DNA from: VRUE01 sp050258095
Lineage (GTDB): Bacteria; Actinomycetota; Thermoleophilia; Solirubrobacterales; 70-9
DNA length: 17,335 nucleotides
Assembly (NCBI GenBank): GCA_050258095.1
Contig: JBLMYD010000109.1
Span: forward strand, 1 to 17,335
Direction: 5' to 3'
A model generated the notes under the pieces. The model saw only the letters and a program-made list of their open reading frames with translations, was not told the DNA's origin and searched no databases. The translations under genes were made by a program, and so were the position numbers. Of the stretch, positions 12,693 through 17,335 are shown in pieces. Within the stretch, counting starts at the first letter, position 1. Each line of letters begins with the position of its first letter.

Positions 12693-14528
12693 GTGGAGGT
12701 CGCCGTAGACCAAGAGAAGGAGCAGCGGGGCAAAGGCCGCACCGGGACGCTGGAGAACCCGGAGACCTACGCCAACGTCCCCGGCCACATCATCCCGATC
12801 CTCGAGCGCGAGTTCGACGACTTCGACTCCGAAGCCGAGGAGTTCCTCTCCGGCCGCCTGCCCGAGGACCAGTTCATCGGCTTCCGGCTCAAGCAGGGCG
12901 TCTACGGCCAGCGCCAGGCCGACGTGCAGATGGTCCGGGTCAAGCTGCCCTTCGGCGGCGTCACCCCCGAGCAGATGGAGGCCTTCGCCGACGTCGTCGA
13001 GAAGTACGCGCCGCTCAACAAGGGCCACATCACGACGCGGCAGAACATCCAGATCCACCACGTGCCGCTGCGCGACATGGAGCAGCTGCTGCGCGTGATC
13101 GCCGAGGCCGGGCTCTCCTCGCGCGAGGGCTGCGGCAACACGGTGCGCAACGTGACCGGCGACCCCTGGGCCGGCGTCGCCCCCGACGAGGTCTTCGATC
13201 CGACTCCCTACGCGGGCGCCTACGTGCGCTACTTCGTCCGCCACCCGACGACGCAGCTGATGCCGCGCAAGATCAAGACTTCCTTCACCGGCTCCGACGC
13301 GGACCGCGCGATCAGCGGCATCCACGATGTCGCCTTCCTCTCGCGCGAACGCGACGGGGTCAAGGGCTTCGAGATTCGGGTCGGCGGCGGCACCTCGATC
13401 ATGGCCCGCGTCGCGCCGACGCTCTACGAGTTCGTCGAGGCCGACAACGGCGACTACCTGAAGGTCGCCGAGGCGGTGCTGCGCATCTTCGACCGCCAGG
13501 AGTGGCTGCGCGTCAACCGCGCCCGCGCCCGGATCAAGGTCCTGATCGACAAGATCGGGATCGACGCCTTCCGCGAGCAGGTCGACGAGGAGCTGGAGGG
13601 CGAGTGGACCGAGGAGCGCGACTTCGACGTCGAGCGGCTGCGCTTCGACGACGACGAGGAGGCGAACGCGCCGGCGCGGCCGGCGGCGACCGCCTCGCCC
13701 AACGGCGACCGGACCGCGTTCGACCGCTTCGTCGAAGCCAACGTCCAGGCTCAGCGCCAGCCGGGCTTCTCCGCCGTCGAGGTGAAGATCGAGCGCGGCG
13801 ACCTGACGCCGGAGCAGTTCCGCGGCCTGGCCGCGATCATGCGCCGGTTCACCGGCGGCTACGCGCGCAGCACCGTGCAGCAGAACCTGGTGCTGCGCTG
13901 GGTGCGCGACGAGGCGCTCTACGACGTCTGGCAGCGGCTCGACGATCTCGGCCTGGCCGAGCCGGGGCCGCGCGAGATCACCGACGTGGTCAGCTGCCCC
14001 GGCACCGACAGCTGCAAGCTCGGCATCACCAGCTCGATGGGCCTCAACCGGGCGGTCAAGGAGCGCCTGCAGGCGCTGGAGATCGCCGATCCGGCGACGC
14101 GGCGCATCCACGTGAAGATGAGCGGCTGCCCGAACGGGTGCAGCCAGCACCACGTCGCCAACATCGGCTTCTACGGGGCCTCGCTGAAGGTCGGCGAGCG
14201 CCAGATGCCCGCCTACATCCCGCACGTCGGCGGCAACTACGAGGGCGGCGAGGTCGTCTTCGGCACCAGGCTCAAGTCGCGGCTGCCCGCCAAGCGGGTG
14301 CCCGAGGCGGTCGAGCGCTGGGTGCGGATGTACGAGGCCGAGCGGTCCGGCGCCGGCGAGGAGTTCAACGCCTTCGCCGAGCGGGTCGGGGCGGCACGCT
14401 TCGAAGAGGAGGTCAAGGACCTGACGCTACCGGCCGAGTTCAGCCTCGAGACGATGCAGCAGTTCATCGACTGGAGCCGGTCGAGCCCCTACAAGGTCGA
14501 GAGGGGCGAGGGCGAGTGCGCGATATGA
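12693..14528 (+). CDS. Siroheme [4Fe-4S] ferredoxin-type sulfite (nitrite/sulfite) reductase
   Basis: 611-aa enzyme for six-electron reduction of sulfite to sulfide. Conserved pieces are ITTRQNIQIHHVPL (about 113-126), EGCGNTVRNVTGDP (about 145-158, basic substrate-site residues), and the cluster and siroheme cysteines C435 and C441 in SCPGTDSCKLG with C479 and C483 in SGCPNGCSQHH. Two ferredoxin-like half domains are joined by an unusually acidic then Ala/Pro-rich linker (about 305-350). Tyr71 in GVYGQRQ and Cys147 may correspond to the Tyr-Cys pair cross-linked in mycobacterial sulfite reductase (inference). Nitrite reductases share these motifs, but the adjoining cysH, sat and cysC favour sulfite. 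GTG 12693 has no ribosome site and follows an extended -10 by 6 nt, suggesting leaderless mRNA; the next in-frame Met is far inside. It overlaps cysH by 4 bp. Confidence 0.92.
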   Translation: MEVAVDQEKEQRGKGRTGTLENPETYANVPGHIIPILEREFDDFDSEAEEFLSGRLPEDQFIGFRLKQGVYGQRQADVQMVRVKLPFGGVTPEQMEAFADVVEKYAPLNKGHITTRQNIQIHHVPLRDMEQLLRVIAEAGLSSREGCGNTVRNVTGDPWAGVAPDEVFDPTPYAGAYVRYFVRHPTTQLMPRKIKTSFTGSDADRAISGIHDVAFLSRERDGVKGFEIRVGGGTSIMARVAPTLYEFVEADNGDYLKVAEAVLRIFDRQEWLRVNRARARIKVLIDKIGIDAFREQVDEELEGEWTEERDFDVERLRFDDDEEANAPARPAATASPNGDRTAFDRFVEANVQAQRQPGFSAVEVKIERGDLTPEQFRGLAAIMRRFTGGYARSTVQQNLVLRWVRDEALYDVWQRLDDLGLAEPGPREITDVVSCPGTDSCKLGITSSMGLNRAVKERLQALEIADPATRRIHVKMSGCPNGCSQHHVANIGFYGASLKVGERQMPAYIPHVGGNYEGGEVVFGTRLKSRLPAKRVPEAVERWVRMYEAERSGAGEEFNAFAERVGAARFEEEVKDLTLPAEFSLETMQQFIDWSRSSPYKVERGEGECAI

Positions 14529-15223
14529 ACCCGGTCGCCGCGCAGCCCGCGATCGCCGATCCCGAGGCGATCGCCGCCCGGCTCGAGGGCCAGACGGCGC
14601 AGCAGGCGCTCGAGTGGATGTTCGAGACCTTCGGCGCCAATCACTACATCGCCTGCTCGTTCCAGAAAACGAGCTCCGTCACCGCCCACATGGCCGCGCG
14701 CGTCAACCCCGACGCGCGCTTCTTCTATCTCGACACCGACGTCCTCTTCCCGGAGACCTACGAGACCAGGGACCGGCTGGCCGAGCACCTCGGCGTCGAG
14801 TTCGACCGCTTCCACAACCTGACGCTCGCCGAGCAGGCCGCCAAGCACGGAGACGAGCTCTGGAAGCGCGACCCCGACGCCTGCTGCGGGCTGCGCAAGA
14901 TCGAGCCGATGCGCCGCGCGCTCTCTTCCGTAGACTGCTGGGCCGCCGGCGTCCGCCGGGAGGATTCCGCCAGTCGCGCCGAGACCCCGAAGTTCGCCTG
15001 GGACAAGCGCTTCGAGCTGTGGAAGCTGAACCCGCTTGCGGACTGGACCGAGCGCGACGTCTGGAACTACATCCATGAGCACAGCCTCCCGTACAACCCG
15101 CTCCACGATCGCGGCTACCCCTCGATCGGCTGCACCCACTGCACGCAGCCGGTCGGGCCCGGGGGCTCGCCGCGCGAAGGCCGCTGGGCGGGTCTCGAAA
15201 AGACCGAGTGCGGGATCAACTGA
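14525..15223 (+). CDS. cysH: Adenylyl-sulfate (APS) reductase, CysH family
   Basis: 232-aa thioredoxin-dependent reductase converting adenylyl sulfate to sulfite and AMP. The N-terminal nucleotide-binding part includes IACSFQKTSSVTAH. The iron-sulfur cysteines are the pair C120-C121 (DACCGLRK) and C203/C206 (GCTHCTQP), and the catalytic Cys229 is in the C-terminal KTECGI. The CC...CxxC set marks the [4Fe-4S] APS-reducing group rather than the cluster-free PAPS reductases. WTERDVWNYI and LPYNPLHDRGYPSIG are typical CysH segments. The ATG overlaps the sulfite reductase stop (ATGA), so translation is coupled and product sulfite goes to the neighbour enzyme. Length is normal for the group. Confidence 0.95.
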   Translation: MNPVAAQPAIADPEAIAARLEGQTAQQALEWMFETFGANHYIACSFQKTSSVTAHMAARVNPDARFFYLDTDVLFPETYETRDRLAEHLGVEFDRFHNLTLAEQAAKHGDELWKRDPDACCGLRKIEPMRRALSSVDCWAAGVRREDSASRAETPKFAWDKRFELWKLNPLADWTERDVWNYIHEHSLPYNPLHDRGYPSIGCTHCTQPVGPGGSPREGRWAGLEKTECGIN

Positions 15224-15433
15224 AGTGCCGACTCTCGTCACTGCACCCCGTTCTGACGGCGTCTGGACGCGCCTGGCGGCGTCCGCCAGACTCGACGATG
15301 CGCTGCATCGCCTCCGTCTGCCGGACTTGCCATCCACGCCCAGCCGCTCGTCAGAGCCGGACCGCAGTTACGAGAGGCGGCACAGCGCCGCCGGCGCCTG
15401 AAACACCCTCGACCGATTGGTGAGATTCAACGC
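15224..15433 (+). other. Gap between cysH and sat, with a doubtful 58-codon ORF
   Basis: A 210-bp stretch inside an otherwise tight operon. A GTG at 15225, 1 nt after the cysH stop, opens 58 codons to 15401 (VPTLVTAPRSDGVWTRLAAS at its start), with no recognised family. About 12 of its 58 codons end in A or T and it uses rare codons such as AGA, AGG and TCA, so it looks less like a gene than its neighbours. Hairpins are visible: CGATGC-GCT-GCATCG near 15295-15310, and GTCTGG pairing with CCAGAC near 15261-15293. It may be a processed leader or regulatory region for sat, or a decayed small gene. No SAM riboswitch consensus is visible. Confidence 0.35.
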
Positions 15434-16510
15434 ATGAGCGAGACGATGACCGAGCTTTCCCTGACCCTTTCCGAGCGCCACACGGCCGACTTCGAGATGA
15501 TCGGCAACGGCGGCTTCGCGCCGCTGACCGGCTTCCAGGGCTCCGCCGACTGGCAGCGCGTCTGCGACGAGATGCGCACCGCCGCCGGCGATTACTGGCC
15601 GATCCCGATCACGCTGGCGACCGACCTCGAGTGCGAGGTCGGCGACGTCGTCGCCCTCGCCAGCGACGAAGGCAAGCCGCTGGGCCGGATCACGGTCGAG
15701 GAGATCTTCGAGCGCGACGTGCGCGAGGAGGCCGAGAAGGTCTACGGCACGACCGACGAGGCGCACCCGGGGGTGGCGGCGATCTACGAGGAGGGCAACC
15801 GCTGCATCGCCGGCCCGATCGAGGTCGACGCGCTGCCCGACCACGAGGAGGCGTTCATGCGCCGCTACCTGACGCCGGCCGAGACGAAAGCCGAGTTCGA
15901 GAAGCGCGGCTGGAAGCGGATCGTCGCCTTCCAGACCCGCAACCCGATCCACCGCGCCCACGAGTACCTGACCAAGGCGGCGCTGGAGACCTGCGACGGG
16001 CTCTTCATCCACCCGCTGATCGGCAAGACGAAGGCGGGCGACATCCCGGCCGACGTGCGCATGCGCTGCTACGAGGTGCTGATGGAGAAGTACTACCCCA
16101 ACGACCGGGTGATGCTGGGCGTGAAGCCGGCGAAGATGCACTACGCCGGCCCGCGCGAGGCGGTGCTGCACGCGATCGTCCGCCGCAACTACGGGGCGAC
16201 GCACTTCATCGTCGGCCGCGACCACGCCGGCGCCGGCGACTACTACGGCACCTACGACGCGCAGAAGATCTTCGACGAGATCGACATCGACGAGCTCGGG
16301 ATCGAGCCGCTGATGTTCGAGCACACCTTCTGGTGCAACGAGTGCGAGGGGCTTGCCTCGAACAAGACCTGCCCGCACGACCAAGAGGCGCACCTCTTCC
16401 TCTCCGGGACGAAGGTCCGCGAGATGCTCGGCAACGGCGAAAGGCCGCCGCACGAGTTCTCGCGCGACGAGGTCGCCGACATCCTGATCGACGCTTACAA
16501 GGAGGACTGA
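15434..16510 (+). CDS. sat: Sulfate adenylyltransferase (ATP sulfurylase), single-subunit type
   Basis: 358-aa enzyme making adenylyl sulfate from sulfate and ATP. Diagnostic motifs are QTRNPIHRAHEYL (167-179), with the two ATP-site histidines H173 and H176, and AGPREAVLHAIVRRNYGATH followed by GRDHAGAGDYYG (about 261-272). C301, C304 and C313 with a nearby His (WCNECEGLASNKTCPHD) look like the zinc site of bacterial homologues such as that of Thermus. This type replaces the CysD/CysN pair, and neither of those is present. The protein begins almost directly at the LSERHTADFEMIGNGGFAPLTGF segment. The usual first 25-30 residues (the PHGG-containing start of the PUA-like domain) appear to be missing, and no alternative upstream in-frame start was found. 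GGTGAG lies 10 nt before the ATG. cysC follows after 7 nt. Confidence 0.94.
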   Translation: MSETMTELSLTLSERHTADFEMIGNGGFAPLTGFQGSADWQRVCDEMRTAAGDYWPIPITLATDLECEVGDVVALASDEGKPLGRITVEEIFERDVREEAEKVYGTTDEAHPGVAAIYEEGNRCIAGPIEVDALPDHEEAFMRRYLTPAETKAEFEKRGWKRIVAFQTRNPIHRAHEYLTKAALETCDGLFIHPLIGKTKAGDIPADVRMRCYEVLMEKYYPNDRVMLGVKPAKMHYAGPREAVLHAIVRRNYGATHFIVGRDHAGAGDYYGTYDAQKIFDEIDIDELGIEPLMFEHTFWCNECEGLASNKTCPHDQEAHLFLSGTKVREMLGNGERPPHEFSRDEVADILIDAYKED

Positions 16511-16517
16511 CGTACCG

Positions 16518-17072
16518 ATGGCTGGCGAGCAAGGCTTCACCCTCTGGTTCACCGGGCTTTCCGGGGCCGGCAAGACGACGATCTCACGGCTGCTGGAGGG
16601 GCATCTGCGCGAGCGCGGCTCGAGGCTGGAGATCCTCGACGGCGACGTCGTGCGCGAAAACCTCTCCAAGGGGCTCGGCTTCTCGAAGGAGGACCGCGAC
16701 ACGAACATCCGCCGCATCGCCTTCGTCGCCGACCTGCTCAGCCGCAACGGCGTGCCGGTGATCACCGCCGCGATCTCGCCCTACGCGGCGATCCGCGCCG
16801 AGGCGCGCGAGCTGATGGGCGAGCGCTTCATCGAGGTCTACGTCAAGGCGACGGTCGAGACCTGCACCGAGCGCGACGTCAAGGGTCTCTACGCCAAGGC
16901 GCTGGCCGGCGAGATCAAGGAATTCACCGGAGTGTCGGACCCCTACGAGGTGCCCGACAACCCCGAGATCGTCTGCGACACCGAAGCGGAAACGGCGGAG
17001 GAGTCGGCGCAGAAGCTGTTGGAGTATCTCGAGTCGCGCGACCTGATCCCGGCGCACGCGGTCGCGGCGTAG
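16518..17072 (+). CDS. cysC: Adenylyl-sulfate kinase (APS kinase)
   Basis: 184-aa kinase phosphorylating APS to PAPS. Walker A GLSGAGKTT at 13-21, the DGD of EILDGDVVRENL (41-43), the RRIAFVADLLSRNGVPVITAAISPY region in its conserved order, and the lid GLYAKALAGEIKEFTGVSDPYEVP (about 123-146) are all present. Length is normal for a stand-alone CysC. It starts 7 bp after sat; AAGGAGG lies across the end of sat, 12 nt from the ATG, longer than ideal. With an APS-reducing CysH in the operon, PAPS is not needed for cysteine synthesis, so the kinase may serve sulfation or balance APS. It is the last gene before a nested palindrome. Confidence 0.95.
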   Translation: MAGEQGFTLWFTGLSGAGKTTISRLLEGHLRERGSRLEILDGDVVRENLSKGLGFSKEDRDTNIRRIAFVADLLSRNGVPVITAAISPYAAIRAEARELMGERFIEVYVKATVETCTERDVKGLYAKALAGEIKEFTGVSDPYEVPDNPEIVCDTEAETAEESAQKLLEYLESRDLIPAHAVAA

Positions 17073-17083
17073 GAATCCGGCGG

Positions 17084-17184
17084 GGAAGGAGCGGCGGCAG
17101 TCCGCTCCCCTGACAAGTCGCAGGGCTAATTCGCCCTGCGACTTTGAGTATCCGTCAGTTGAGCGGACTGCCGCCGCTCCTTCC
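17084..17184. repeat. Nested inverted repeat after cysC
   Basis: A 101-bp element. Outer arms of 24 bp (17084-17107 and 17161-17184) are perfectly complementary. Inside them CTGAC (17110-17114) can pair with GTCAG (17154-17158). An inner hairpin of 12 perfect base pairs (17115-17126 with 17133-17144) has the 6-nt loop TAATTC. The 9 nt 17145-17153 are unpaired on one side. Just outside lie ATCCGGCG (17075-17082) and ATTCGGCG (17087-17094 plus 100, i.e. 17187-17194), differing at one base, possibly a decayed target duplication. It has no ORF. It could be a MITE-like element, a structured RNA, or a composite terminator for the sulfur operon. Confidence 0.7.
17115..17144. terminator. Inner 12-bp hairpin, candidate terminator of the sulfate-assimilation operon
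   Basis: A perfect 12-bp stem with a TAATTC loop starts 43 nt after the cysC stop. It begins AAG and ends CTTT, so it is nearly symmetric and could act in both directions, but there is no long T-tract. Confidence 0.4.
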
Positions 17185-17335
17185 AGATTCGGCGCCGGGC
17201 CGCGACCGCGTGCGCCGGTTCTCGCGCGGCAGCTTTGTCGGGTGCAACGTTTTAGGCGTGAAATGGACGCCTTATGCGTTTCACCTTGGGCGGGTGAGGG
17301 CTAGGGGTCGTTCCGGTGCGCCTTATGGACCCGTG
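17185..17335. promoter_or_regulatory. Probable regulatory region of a gene beyond the right edge
   Basis: 151 bp with no complete gene. AGGCGT-N7-ACGCCT (17254-17272) is an operator-like inverted repeat; GTGAAA (17258-17263) is also complemented by TTTCAC (17279-17284). CGCCTTATG occurs twice, at 17268-17276 and 17319-17327. An ATG at 17325 followed by GACCCGTG opens to the edge, but three codons are too few to call a gene. Confidence 0.3.

Noticed and set aside
12660..14225. 521-codon minus-strand frame opposite sulfite reductase
   Set aside because: No recognisable motif; the plus strand has all siroheme and cluster cysteines.
12677..14524. N-terminal extension of cysH through the sulfite reductase gene in another frame
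   Set aside because: The extension is Arg/Gly/Ala-rich shadow sequence. The true CysH begins at ATG 14525, overlapping the previous stop by 4 bp.
12693..14528. Assimilatory nitrite reductase
   Set aside because: Motifs alone cannot separate nitrite from sulfite reductase, but the adjoining APS reductase, ATP sulfurylase and APS kinase favour sulfite.
15224..15433. SAM-type riboswitch between cysH and sat
   Set aside because: I looked for the conserved core (GGYGGAGGGA, AUGAARCC, GGUGCUAAUUCC) and saw none of it.
17084..17184. Insertion sequence
   Set aside because: The inverted arms are present, but only 53 bp lie between them and no transposase gene is near. At most it is a non-autonomous element.

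Overview
The window is GC-rich bacterial DNA. Nearly every codon third position in its genes is G or C, shadow ORFs are abundant, many genes start with GTG or TTG, and several starts lack a Shine-Dalgarno sequence. It also carries a class of Sec-exported RTX-type protein, a dodecin, PucR and several TetR regulators. Together this suggests a high-GC actinobacterium, most likely Thermoleophilia/Solirubrobacterales. That placement is inference from gene content and composition. No rRNA, tRNA, CRISPR array or transposase gene was seen.

Region 1 (1-7635) reads as an amine, probably putrescine, uptake and catabolism block. On the minus strand lie potA (ABC ATPase) and a polyamine-binding lipoprotein that runs off the left edge. 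Divergent to them, on the plus strand, are a class III aminotransferase, a PucR-family regulator, alanine dehydrogenase and a gamma-aminobutyraldehyde-type aldehyde dehydrogenase. The proposed route is: import the polyamine; transaminate putrescine with pyruvate to aminobutyraldehyde plus alanine; oxidise the aldehyde to GABA; and use alanine dehydrogenase to turn alanine back into pyruvate, releasing ammonia and NADH. The 264-bp divergent region contains a perfect 14-bp palindrome and other inverted repeats.

Region 2 (7671-11999) is a mixed segment. It holds a Sec-exported protein built of RTX-like glycine/aspartate repeats. Convergent to it is an unusual TetR-type protein with two complete TetR units in one chain. 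Divergent from that is a single-unit TetR relative, then a 64-aa small protein and a dodecin. The tandem TetR gene has a good promoter whose -10 box lies inside a 17-bp palindrome.

Region 3 (12165-17072) is a sulfate-assimilation cluster: a rhodanese, then sulfite reductase, APS reductase (cysH), ATP sulfurylase (sat) and APS kinase (cysC). Sulfite reductase and cysH overlap by 4 bp, and sat and cysC are 7 bp apart. A roughly 210-bp gap with weak coding character separates cysH from sat.

Two large structured non-coding elements stand out. One is an imperfect ~99-nt hairpin between dodecin and rhodanese (12016-12114). The other is a nested inverted repeat just after cysC (17084-17184), with 24-bp perfect outer arms and a 12-bp perfect inner hairpin. 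I see no clearly new defence or mobile system. The more unusual items are the nested palindrome, the tandem TetR pair, the self-recycling amine catabolism block and the dodecin lacking its flavin-contact residues.
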